NCBI GenBank assembly: GCA_964429355.1
Contig: CAYSCH010000123.1
Location: forward strand, 1-22,813
DNA from: JAAYAY01 sp964429355
GTDB lineage: Bacteria > Planctomycetota > Planctomycetia > Pirellulales > Thermoguttaceae
Length of the DNA stretch: 22,813 nt
Direction of reading: 5' to 3'
The translations under genes were made by a program, and so were the position numbers. Positions within the stretch are counted from its first letter, which is position 1; every line of letters starts with the position of its first letter. Below are positions 1 to 7,176 of this stretch, in pieces. Below the pieces are notes generated by a model, which saw only the letters and a list, made by a program, of their open reading frames with translations, had not been told where the DNA came from and made no database searches.

Positions 1-2
1 TC

Positions 3-566
3 GTCATCGGGGCTGCAATGGCGATTTCCTGGCCCTTGGGCCGATACCTGCGCTGGGCCATGGATCCGGACGATACAGCCCTCAAGCGTCGCCGCTATGA
101 AGCCATAAGCGAGACGATTCTGGGAAAGGGGGGCAGCCGGGGGCAGGACTGGAAGCAGTACTGCTTGTCGATGCTCGCCTTCAACCTGCTGATGTTCGTG
201 TTCGTATACGTCATTCTCACCAACCAGCAGTGGCTGCCGCTCAATCCTGACTCGAAAGACGCTCTGGATCCGAGCCTGGCCCTGAATACCGCGGCCAGCT
301 TCACGAGCAACACGAATCTGCAGCACTACTCGGGCGAGGTGTCGCTCAGCTACTTTTCCCAGTTGTTCGCGCTCGTGTGGTTGCAGTTCGTCAGTGCCGC
401 CAGCGGCATTGCCGCCGTCACTGCACTCAGCCGTGGGCTCGCCGGTCGCGAGGATCTCGGCAACTACTATCAGGATCTTTGGAGGGCCACCGCGCTCGTC
501 TTGCTGCCTCTGTCGCTGATCTTGGCGTTCTTGTTGGTCTTGTGCGGAGTCCCCATGACTTTCGAT
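3..566 (+). pseudogene. kdpA: KdpA, N-terminal fragment (potassium-transporting ATPase subunit A)
   Basis: KdpA is the membrane pore subunit of the high-affinity KdpFABC potassium pump. The reading frame is open from the window edge, so the true start lies upstream. It shows the family's N-terminal features: a PLGRYL motif after the first helix, a conserved stretch containing LNTAASFTSNTNLQ (first selectivity-loop region, about 291-333), LQFVSAASGIA, and the segment ending GVPMTFD at about 566. About 185 residues are present, whereas the family is near 560. After GVPMTFD the similarity stops. The frame then runs through unrelated residues and through kdpC out of frame to a stop at 743. Three of the four pore loops are therefore missing and the gene cannot make a working subunit. 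A short open stretch reading SILGMT-stop (562-582) could be the last codons of kdpB, which is otherwise absent. Family assignment is firm; the exact break point is approximate. Confidence 0.88.
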
Positions 567-616
567 TCTTGGAATGACCTGAATGCCGGTGTCAATTGGA
601 CCGAAGAGGATCACTC

Positions 617-1010
617 ATGTCAGAGTTCATCACCGCACTGCGTTTGTTTGCCCTCAGCCTGGTTGTTTGTTCGGCTGTGTATCCCGCGGCCGTGCTGGGC
701 CTTGCCGCAGTGGCGGCGCCCGAGGCCCGCCAGGGGAGCCTGATCCGGGATAAGAACGGCGTAGTCGTCGGCTCGCGACTCCTGGTGCAGGGATTCGGCC
801 GGGCGGAGTTCTTCTGGCCGCGGCCGTCGGCGTGCGATTACGATGGTGGTGCCGCCTGCGGCAGCAATCTCTCGCCGGCCAATCCCGAATTGACCGAGAA
901 GGCACGGGCGATCATCGCGCGATTGCAGCCTCACGCGGGGCAGCTTGTTCCCGCCGACCTCGTTTCGGCGTCCGGCTCCGGTATGGATCCGCACATCACG
1001 ATCTCGGCTG
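617..1010 (+). pseudogene. kdpC: KdpC, truncated (potassium-transporting ATPase subunit C)
   Basis: KdpC is the single-helix accessory subunit that stabilises the KdpA-KdpB pump. The ATG at 617 is preceded by AGAGGA 7 bases upstream, so this start is well supported. The protein shows one N-terminal membrane helix (FALSLVVCSAVYPAAVLGLA), then the family motifs GSRLLVQGF, FFWPRPSACDYDGGAACGSNL, NPEL, and VPADLVSASGSGMDPHI near residue 130. The family is about 190 residues long; here the last 50 to 60 are gone. Close to 1005-1015 the sequence passes into kdpD coding sequence in a different frame. The kdpC frame then continues out of frame to a stop at 1306, giving a nonsense tail. It lies between the kdpA piece and the kdpD piece in the normal operon order, but kdpB is missing upstream. 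Confidence 0.88.
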
Positions 1011-2384
1011 CCCGTGACGGCCTCATTCTTGGCGGTGCTGTTGTTCGACGTGTTTTTTGCCAAGCCGTACTATACCATCGTGGTCCACGACACCCAGTAC
1101 CTGGTCACCTTTGCCGTCATGCTCCTGGTCGGCCTGACGACCGTGGCCCTGACCGATCGCGTTCAGCGCCAGGCCGATCTGGCCCATCGCAACGAGCGCC
1201 GGACGGAAGCCCTTCATCGGTTGAGCCGGAAATTGGCCGGCATCATGGGCCGGGATTTTCTTGTCGCCGAAGCCGAACGAGTGGTCTCCCAGGTGTTTGG
1301 CGGTGAAGCGGTCATCCTCCTCCCCAAGGAAGGGCGGCTGTTCCCGATCCTCGATCATCATGCCCTGTTTGCTGCCAAAGCCCACGAAATCACCGTCGCC
1401 CAATGGGTTTTCGATCACGACCAGGTTGCCGGACGCGGCACCGACACGCTTCCATCCGTGGAGGCATTGTATCTTCCCCTCTCGTCTCCCCACGGAACCG
1501 TGGGCGTCCTCGGAGTGTGCCGTGAAGACGCCGACGAGTTGCTGCTGCCTGAATCTCGCTCCCTGCTGGAGGCATACGCCACCCTGATCGCGCTGGCTGT
1601 CGAACGGGACCGATTGACCCTGGAATCGCAGAATGCCCAGGTGAAGGCCGAATCCGAAGAGTTGCGAAGTGCCTTGCTGGCGTCGGTTTCCCACGATATC
1701 CGCACGCCCCCGGCGGTGATTGCCGGGGCGTCGAGTAGTCTCCTGGAGGAAGGCGAAAGAGGCATCGATTCACGCACTCGCCGCGAGCTTCTCACAACCG
1801 TCTTCGAAGAGTCGGATCGGCTCTCCCGTCTCGTTGAAAACCTCCTTCGTCTCACGCAGCTCTCCGCAGGCCGAGTTCACGTCGAGAAGGACTGGCATCC
1901 CGTCGAAGATGTCATCGGCTCGACCCTGCACCGTTTGGAGCGTCTGCTCGGCAATCGGCAGGTCGCGGTCGAGCTCCCCGAAGAACTTCTCATGGGGCAT
2001 TTCGACGTGGTTCTCATTCAACAGGTTCTCGTCAATCTAGTCGAAAATGCCTTGCGCTACACGTCCCAGGCCAGTCCGCTCGTCCTCCGAGGAACAGCAT
2101 CCGCCTCGGGAATTGTGCTGGAGCTGGCGGATCGTGGCCCGGGACTGGATCCTGAGGAAACGGAACTCATCTTTGAGACCTTTCAGCGGGGCCGTCACAT
2201 TCCCGCCGACTCGCGCGGAGCGGGGCTGGGTTTGCCGATCTGCCGTGCCATCGCCAAGGCCCACGGAGGATCGATCACGGCGCACAATCGGGAGGGAGGC
2301 GGAGCCCTGTTTCGGCTCGAATTGCCCTGCGAAGGGGCGCCGCCGAGAGTGGCCGATGGCGAATCCGGAGAACACTTGTCATGA
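1003..2384 (+). pseudogene. kdpD: KdpD, C-terminal half (potassium-responsive sensor histidine kinase)
   Basis: KdpD senses potassium or turgor stress and phosphorylates KdpE. What remains begins inside the membrane domain (DUF4118 type), reading LAVLLFDVFF and then HDTQYLVTFAVMLLVGL. A GAF-like linker (about 1250-1610) follows, then the kinase core. Its elements are the H-box SVSHDIRTPPAVIAGASSSL (about 1683-1742, phospho-accepting His in SHDIRTP), the N-box NLVENALRY, the G1 box ADRGPGLD and the G2 box GAGLGLPICRAIAKAHGG. About 460 residues are present of a usual 880 to 900. The N-terminal KdpD and USP domains are missing, along with the first membrane helix or helices. No credible start codon precedes it and the fused kdpC is in another frame, so translation is doubtful. 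Its stop overlaps the kdpE start as ATGA, which keeps the original operon coupling. Confidence 0.87.
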
Positions 2385-3100
2385 GTGACGAACACCCCAA
2401 CCCACCCCTCGTTGCCGTGATTGAAGACGAAGCCCCCATTCGCAAGTTCCTGCGCGCTTCGCTCTGCGGGGAAGGTTTCCGCGTCCTCGAAGCAGCAACC
2501 GCCCAGGAGGCCCTGCGAATCCTGACGCAGGATCCCCCGGACGTTGTGCTCCTCGACCTGGGCTTGCCCGATCGGGACGGTAAGGAACTGATCCAGGAAG
2601 TCCGAGGCTGGTCGGCCGTGCCGATCATCGTTCTTTCCGCACGCGATCAGGAGCGAGAGAAGATCGCGGCTTTGGATGCCGGTGCCGACGACTACTTGAC
2701 GAAACCGTTCGGTGTGGGCGAACTTCTGGCACGCCTGCGCGTGGCCATACGGCGTCGGGCACGGGTCGGCGAAGGCCAGTACGGTTCTGCCGAAACCGTC
2801 TACCAGTTCGATGCGATCCAGATCGATCTTGCCGCCCGGCGAGTTCTTCGGGAGGGAGTGGAAGTCAGGCTCACCAAACTGGAGTTCGACCTGCTGGCCA
2901 CATTGGTCCGCCACGCCGGGAAAGTCCTCACCCATCGCTTCCTGCTCAAGGAGGTTTGGGGACCCCATTGTGTGCAGGAAACCCACTATCTGCGCGTATT
3001 CGTCGCAAACCTGCGCAAAAAACTCGAACACGACACGGCCCGTCCCCGGATCATCCTCACCGAACCCGGCGTCGGATATCGTCTGGCCGAGCGTCCGTAG
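2381..3100 (+). CDS. kdpE: KdpE, OmpR-family response regulator
   Basis: This is a complete 239-residue response regulator. The receiver domain (about residues 10-122) has the acidic pair E15/D16, the phospho-acceptor D59 in VVLLDLGLPD, the conserved Ser in IIVLSARD and the Lys in DYLTKPF. The C-terminal winged-helix DNA-binding domain (about 140-237) carries LTKLEFDLLATLVRHAGKV and ends with EPGVGYRL, both typical of KdpE. In known systems KdpE activates the kdpFABC promoter when phosphorylated by KdpD. The start ATG overlaps the kdpD stop (ATGA at 2381-2384), so the gene is translationally coupled to it. With the pump genes and the kinase broken, this regulator is an orphan. It may persist because it is recent debris or because it controls another target such as ktrB or trkH; nothing in the sequence decides this. 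Confidence 0.95.
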   Translation: MSDEHPNPPLVAVIEDEAPIRKFLRASLCGEGFRVLEAATAQEALRILTQDPPDVVLLDLGLPDRDGKELIQEVRGWSAVPIIVLSARDQEREKIAALDAGADDYLTKPFGVGELLARLRVAIRRRARVGEGQYGSAETVYQFDAIQIDLAARRVLREGVEVRLTKLEFDLLATLVRHAGKVLTHRFLLKEVWGPHCVQETHYLRVFVANLRKKLEHDTARPRIILTEPGVGYRLAERP

Positions 3101-3144
3101 CCCAAGTCCCTGCCGCTGCAACCGAACTTGCATGATTCGCGGAC

Positions 3145-3168
3145 GATAGCCGCGTGGGCTCGCCCCGG
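3145..3168 (+). repeat. Dispersed repeat R1, copy 1
   Basis: The sequence GATAGCCGCGTGGGCTCGCC is one base different from copy 2 at 3243 and copy 4 at 22731 over the first 20 bases. It lies 44 bases after the kdpE stop codon. Confidence 0.7.
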
Positions 3169-3242
3169 TGGTACGTCCCTGAGCGTAGCGAAGGGCGTGG
3201 TTTGTGACACCAGTCCTTCGCCACCGACACCCCACCACACAT

Positions 3243-3273
3243 GATAGCCGCGTGGGCTTGCCCCGCGCTCGGT
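3243..3273 (+). repeat. Dispersed repeat R1, copy 2
   Basis: It begins GATAGCCGCGTGGGCTTGCC and continues CCGCGCTCGG. This 30-base stretch is identical to copy 4 at 22731, over 19 kb away. Confidence 0.8.
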
Positions 3274-3303
3274 TCCCCTTGCCGCAGGCACGTTGCCCCC
3301 CGT

Positions 3304-3333
3304 GATAGCCCCGTGGGTTTGCCCCGTGCTCGA
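3304..3333 (+). repeat. Dispersed repeat R1, copy 3 (diverged)
   Basis: It begins GATAGCCCCGTGGGTTTGCC and continues CCGTGCTCG. It is a diverged direct copy starting 61 bases after the start of copy 2. Confidence 0.7.
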
Positions 3334-3404
3334 GTTGCGTCCGTGTTTCACCTACGGACTATGTCGGCCCCGTCCCATCGAGTTCCTTCAGCGCTTTGCC
3401 GCAA

Positions 3405-3430
3405 ATTTCTCCGGGAATCGCGCAAGGCCA
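3405..3430 (+). repeat. Dispersed repeat R2, copy 1
   Basis: The core TCCGGGAATCGCGCAAGGCC is repeated in reverse orientation at 22692-22717 with one change in the core (CGCGCAAGG against CACGCAAGG). Confidence 0.65.
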
Positions 3431-3460
3431 TTCAGTGATTTCACCATTCTTACTCAGAGT

Positions 3461-3617
3461 GAAAAGGATGGAACCACAAAGAACACGAAAACACACAAAA
3501 ACAGGCATGTCTGGCCACCAATGAGTTGACCTCTTCCTCGCGTGCGAACCATCCCCTTACCCCTCGCTCTCTGCCCCGCTTTTCGTGCCTTTTTGTGTTT
3601 TTCGTGGCTATCCTTTT
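3461..3617. repeat. Imperfect long inverted repeat (AACCACAAAGAACACGAAA type)
   Basis: The left arm (3461-3508) reads GAAAAGGATGGAACCACAAA, then GAACACGAAAACACACAAAA and ACAGGCA. The right arm (3586-3617), when reverse complemented, reads AAAAGGATAGCCACGAAAAA and then CACAAAAAGGCA. The arms are separated by about 77 bases, and pairing is good but interrupted by small insertions. Elements with this theme (CCACGAAAAACACAAAAAGG) are, to my knowledge, common between genes in planctomycetes and related phyla. Transcribed, it would form a long A/U-rich hairpin. Confidence 0.6.
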
Positions 3618-3851
3618 GCAGTCTGAGATTCTTAGCAGCCTCCCTCACCAGAAGAATTCCGCTACGGTCGTTAAGGGTGCATCAAATGGGGCCGGGAGGA
3701 TGTCAAGATAGTATCAAGACTGCTTGGAATGTTCGGAAACTGCACTACATTCAGAGGATTGAAGCCGGCATTCGGCCGGAGTGTCGTGACGATCGAGATT
3801 CGAGCCTGCTTCGGCTGTCTGTCGCCGATTTGTCTGCCGGTAAGTCTATCT

Positions 3852-4663
3852 ATGAACTCTGCCCTGATTGCCAGGAGCCTGGGTGTTGTCTCACTGCTGA
3901 TCGGTGCTTCCATGGCGCTGAGTCTCCCGTGGGCACTGCCGGTCTGCAGTGGTACTCCCTCCACCGAATGGAACGCCATCCTCGCGTTGCTGGCCTCCAT
4001 GACCGTCTCCGTATTCCTCGGTTTGACGCTGTTGCGCTCCGGACGAAACGCAGGCAATCGAATGTTCCGCAAAGAAGCCCTGGCAATCGTCGGCTTGAGT
4101 TGGTGCTCACCAATACGGGCTTCGGGACCCACGATTTCGACCGATGGAATGAATTCGGGCGGGGTCTGTTGTTCTTCCTCATGTTCGTCGGCGGATGCGC
4201 CGGCAGCACCAGTTGCAGCATCAAGGTCATTCGGTACCTGATTCTCGTTAAGGCACTGGCGTTGGAGACGGAACAGGCTTATCGGCCGAGGGTCATTCGG
4301 CCACTTCGTGTCAACGGAGAGTCGGTCGAGCCTGCGGTCGTTCGCGACGTGATCCTCTACTTCGCCACGTTTCTGCTCATTGCAGCGGTAGCGTGGCTGC
4401 TTCTGCTGGCAATTGAGCCCCAAGCAACCTGGACCGGACCTCCTGGAAATTCCCATGAAAAACTCATGGACTGTGCCAGCGGTGTGGCCGCCACCTTGAA
4501 CGGGGTGGGCCCGGGTCTGGGCAGTATTGGTGTCACGAAAACGTATGCCCACTTTCAGCCAGCCAGCAAGCTGCTGCTCAGCTTCTTGATGCTCCTGGGA
4601 CGGCTGGAGTTGTTCCCGATTCTGGTCCTGTTGACTCCTCGTTTCTGGGGACTCAAGCAGTAG
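3852..4663 (+). pseudogene. trkH: TrkH potassium uptake protein with internal deletion and frame change
   Basis: TrkH is the membrane subunit of a Trk potassium channel gated by TrkA. The N-terminal part starts at ATG 3852 and gives about 84 residues in one frame: a first helix, a second helix reading ILALLASMTVSVFLGLTLL, and the conserved FRKEALAIVGLSW. At about 4098-4106 it switches to another frame, which resumes near the family's third repeat: TNTGFGTHDFDRWNEFGRG, then MFVGGCAGSTSCSIKVIRYL and the last filter NGVGPGLGSIG. It ends naturally with LLGRLELFPILVLLTPRFW and a stop at 4661-4663. About 270 residues remain of a usual 480 or so, so roughly 200 central residues, including filter loops 1 and 2, are lost. 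The usual STSGGIKV reads STSCSIKV, a further sign of decay. The gene follows the broken kdp operon on the same strand. No complete channel can be made. Confidence 0.85.
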
Positions 4664-4763
4664 CCGCGTAGGCGTTGATGGCCAGTCCATGCGCACAGCG
4701 ATTGCCTCTCCGCGATGCCTGCGTCACCACGGCCCCAGCCGGATACATCGAGCCGCGGCTACC

Positions 4764-5429
4764 CTAGCGACGATCTCGCAAGCGGTCCAGATTCGCCTGC
4801 TTGCCCAGAACCAGCAAGGTCTGATCCGGCTGCAACTGAAACAGGCCGTCCGGCAGCATGTGCAGCTTGCCGGACAACGCGTCTTTGACGCCCACCACCA
4901 GGATCCCGATTTCGGCTCGCAGATTCAACTGTGCCAGGGTTTTCCCGGCGAAAGTGTCGGGGGCGACGATCTCCGCGAGGCTGTACTCCGGATCGATCGG
5001 CAGGTAGTCGAGGATATTCGGCCAGGTGATGCGATCCGCCAGTACCTTGGCCATTTCCGCCTCGGGAAAGACCACCCGCTCCACGCCCAGGGATTTCAGG
5101 ATTCTGCCGTGTTCCTCGGTCACGCCTTTGGCAATGATTCGCCGTGCCCCGAGTTCCTTGACGTGGAGCGTGGCCAAAATCGACTGGGTGATATCTTCGC
5201 CGAGTCCAATCACAACCGCGTTGGCGTCTGCCAGAGGCAAGTGCGCCAGCGCGTCCCGGTCGCGGGCATCGGCGATGATCGCTTCGTACAAGCGATCCTT
5301 CATGGCCTCGACTCGTTCGCGATGGGAGTCCAACCCGGTCACACGGCAGTGGTTCTCGGCAAGCCGGGTGGCAATCGCCATTCCAAACGTACCCAAGCCG
5401 ATCACGACAAAATGCTTGGTCTCAGCCAT
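4764..5429 (-). CDS. ktrA: TrkA/KtrA family potassium channel gating subunit
   Basis: This complete 221-residue RCK protein binds nucleotide in the cytoplasm and gates the KtrB channel. The Rossmann domain (about 1-135) opens with VVIGLGTFGMAIA, where GxGxxG is at residues 11-16, and has the acidic residue of beta-2 at D34 in VTGLDS. The C-terminal RCK_C (TrkA_C) domain (about 140-221) includes LAEIVAPDTFAGKTLAQLNL. In other bacteria RCK_C domains of KtrA bind c-di-AMP; whether this one does cannot be seen here. The length fits single-RCK KtrA proteins (about 220), not the two-unit TrkA (about 450). The ATG follows the ktrB stop codon with only 3 bases between, so the two genes form a translationally coupled pair. 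Confidence 0.95.
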   Translation of the reverse strand: MAETKHFVVIGLGTFGMAIATRLAENHCRVTGLDSHRERVEAMKDRLYEAIIADARDRDALAHLPLADANAVVIGLGEDITQSILATLHVKELGARRIIAKGVTEEHGRILKSLGVERVVFPEAEMAKVLADRITWPNILDYLPIDPEYSLAEIVAPDTFAGKTLAQLNLRAEIGILVVGVKDALSGKLHMLPDGLFQLQPDQTLLVLGKQANLDRLRDRR

Positions 5430-5432
5430 GGT

Positions 5433-6809
5433 CTATCCAATCAATACGGACGTCTGGGGATACTCGAGACGGTCTGGTTGTTGGCTCCTCGACAGTGCCG
5501 CAAACACGGAGATCGGCCCGAGTCGCCCCACGAACATCAGAAGAATCACGATGATCCTGCCGGCCGCGGTCAGATGGGGGGTGAGCCCGGTGCTGAGCCC
5601 GACGGTTCCCAATGCAGAGACCACCTCGAAGAAAGCGTCGAGAAACTGGTCCGCGGAATCGGGATGAGGCTTGCTCGACTGCTCGAAGGCCACCAGCAGC
5701 GTCAGGGCGACAAAGGTGGCGAGGATGTACAGCATCGCCGTAACGGTAGCGCGCTGAACGGTCTCCTGCGGGATGGTCCGACGAAAGACATTCAATTTCA
5801 GTTGCCCGCTGAACGCGGCCCGCGATTGAGCAAGGAGCACCATCAACGTCGAGACTTTGAAGCCGCCCGCCGTGGAGCAGGCACCCGCTCCGACCAGCAT
5901 CAGGAGGATCGTGATGAACAGACTGCCATTGCTCATGGCGGCGAGGTCGACGGTATTGAACCCCGCGGTCCGGCTGGACACGCTGTGGAAGAGGACCACG
6001 AGCGGGCGTTTCCAGATCGGCATTCCCCGGAGAACTCCGTCCCATTCCAGGAGCAGGATGACGATCGCCCCTCCCAGGATCAGTCCGACCGTTCCGATCA
6101 ACATCAGCTTCGAATGCACCTGATACCGTTCCCAGCGATCTTTCCACGAGCCGTGCCAGTTTCGCCTCACATCGAGTGCTACCGGAAAGCCGATGCCGCC
6201 GGCAACAATCAGCGCGGCGATGGTCAGATTGACCACCACATCTCCCTGGTACCGTGTGAGACTGTCGTCGTGGAGCGCGAAGCCCGCATTGCAGAATGCC
6301 GATACAGAATGAAAGACACCATGCCACAAGGCGGAGAGCGGAGGCTGGTCCAGCAGGTTTCTCGCCGTCAGGATGGCGGCTCCGAGCCCTTCGGTAACAA
6401 ACGTGAACATCAGGATATTGCGAATGATCCAGCGGAAATCTGCGGTGGCATCCGCTCCCAGACTCTCCGCAAGCACCACGCGCTGGCGCAGCGACGCCTG
6501 GCGGCTGAACTGGAAGACGACGAATGTGGTCAGCGTCATGATCCCGATACCGCCGATCTGGATCAGGAGCAAAATAACCAATTGCCCCCAGATCGAGAAG
6601 GCGTGCTCCGTCGACAGGACCGCCAGACCCGTCACGCACGTGGCGCTGGTCGATGTGAAAACGGCGTCCAGCACGCGGATCGGTTGCTTTTCCGTCCCGC
6701 CGCAAATCGGCAGACACAGCAGAAAGGCGCCCGCGAGAATCAAGGCGCCGTAGGCCAGAACCGATACCCGGGCCGGGTACTTCTGGATGGATCCGGAGAG
6801 TTGAACCAT
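5433..6809 (-). CDS. ktrB: KtrB potassium (sodium-coupled) uptake channel subunit
   Basis: This complete 458-residue membrane protein is the ion-conducting subunit of the Ktr system. It has the four-fold M1-P-M2 layout of the TrkH/KtrB/HKT superfamily. Four pore loops carry a central filter glycine: TSATCVTGL (residues 53-62), SAFCNAGF (170-177), SSRTAGFNT (278-286) and SALGTVGLS (398-406). The glycine-rich GACSTAGGFKVST after the third repeat matches the gating loop of the family. Its length fits KtrB and is shorter than TrkH. The start ATG is preceded by ACCACCT, which resembles an anti-Shine-Dalgarno, so initiation does not look SD-driven. The gene is followed after 3 bases by ktrA. It is the only potassium channel in this window with all filter loops intact. 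Confidence 0.95.
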   Translation of the reverse strand: MVQLSGSIQKYPARVSVLAYGALILAGAFLLCLPICGGTEKQPIRVLDAVFTSTSATCVTGLAVLSTEHAFSIWGQLVILLLIQIGGIGIMTLTTFVVFQFSRQASLRQRVVLAESLGADATADFRWIIRNILMFTFVTEGLGAAILTARNLLDQPPLSALWHGVFHSVSAFCNAGFALHDDSLTRYQGDVVVNLTIAALIVAGGIGFPVALDVRRNWHGSWKDRWERYQVHSKLMLIGTVGLILGGAIVILLLEWDGVLRGMPIWKRPLVVLFHSVSSRTAGFNTVDLAAMSNGSLFITILLMLVGAGACSTAGGFKVSTLMVLLAQSRAAFSGQLKLNVFRRTIPQETVQRATVTAMLYILATFVALTLLVAFEQSSKPHPDSADQFLDAFFEVVSALGTVGLSTGLTPHLTAAGRIIVILLMFVGRLGPISVFAALSRSQQPDRLEYPQTSVLIG

Positions 6810-6847
6810 AGGTGGTAAATTTCAGTTCGCAGACTTCTCCGCGCAGT

Positions 6848-6926
6848 ATTGGCAACCGGGCGGGCTCCGAAGAGGTACTGCTTGATCCAGTCGTGTAGAA
6901 GTAACCCCACAATTGCTGAAGGGATG
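6848..6926 (-). pseudogene. Remnant of a second uppP gene (undecaprenyl-diphosphatase)
   Basis: One minus-strand frame in the spacer between ktrB and the next gene reads PSAIVGLLLHDWIKQYLFGA, then RPVAN. Residues 135-159 of the intact UppP at 9913-10845 read PAAIVGLLFHDWIKQHLFGI, then RPVAG. The nucleotides also align well (for example CACGACTGGATCAAGCAG in both). About 26 codons are left, with no start, stop or flanking similarity. The remnant begins immediately after the stop codon of the neighbouring small gene. It is a diverged paralogue, not a duplicate read of the intact gene, because several codons differ. Confidence 0.8.
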
Positions 6927-7163
6927 CTACTGCTCCTCGGCAGACGGCAAATCCTCCTTCGGCCGCGCTTCCCTGCGGCGGGCGAGGAACAACATTGCCG
7001 CGCCAAACGCGGCCAGCAGCAAGCCCCACCAGAGGTTCACGTTGTAGCCCAGTGAACGCTGATACATCGCGGCGTCGGACCAGGTGACCAGCCCATACAC
7101 CGACAAAATCAGGCCAATAATGAGAAACATCAGGCCCATCGGAAGGCGAACGTCGAGTTGCAT
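6927..7163 (-). CDS. Small two-helix membrane protein next to the SSS symporter
   Basis: I do not recognise this 78-residue protein as a named family. Two membrane helices are clear: LMFLIIGLILSVYGLVT (about residues 11-27) and NLWWGLLLAAFGAAMLFLA (about 43-61). They are joined by a short loop with SDAAMYQRSLGYNV. A charged C-terminal tail (RRREARPKEDLPSAEEQ) follows. The ATG at 7163 is preceded by AAGGAA. It starts 13 bases after the symporter stop codon on the same strand, so it is almost certainly cotranscribed with it. Small helical partner proteins are known for several SSS-type transporters (DUF485- or DUF4212-type proteins), so a role as an accessory subunit or stability factor is a reasonable inference, but it is not shown by sequence. 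Confidence 0.75.
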   Translation of the reverse strand: MQLDVRLPMGLMFLIIGLILSVYGLVTWSDAAMYQRSLGYNVNLWWGLLLAAFGAAMLFLARRREARPKEDLPSAEEQ

Positions 7164-7176
7164 CGCATGTAATTCC

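Larger units (their letters stand above)
3101..3460. repeat. Intergenic spacer rich in dispersed repeat copies
   Basis: This 360-base stretch after kdpE has no gene I can support. It holds three copies of a motif beginning GATAGCCGCGTGGGCT and one copy of a second motif around CCGGGAATCGCGCAAGG, annotated separately. The short open frames through it translate the repeats (for example GASPRGY on the minus strand), not a protein family. Confidence 0.6.

Noticed and set aside
945..1010. TTG at 945 as a start for the kdpD piece
   Set aside because: The first 19 or so residues from it are kdpC sequence in the wrong frame, so it is not a natural start.
3243..3333. Repeats after kdpE as a CRISPR array
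   Set aside because: Copies are unevenly spaced, diverged and too few, and similar copies occur singly elsewhere.
4689..6818. Plus-strand open frame of 709 codons opposite ktrA and ktrB
   Set aside because: It is antisense to two well-supported genes and is rich in His, Gln, Arg and Asp, as expected from the complement of membrane-protein codons.
5422..7029. Minus-strand open frame of 535 codons overlapping ktrB
   Set aside because: It is ktrB read in another frame, except for a short uppP-like stretch context, and shows no coherent family.
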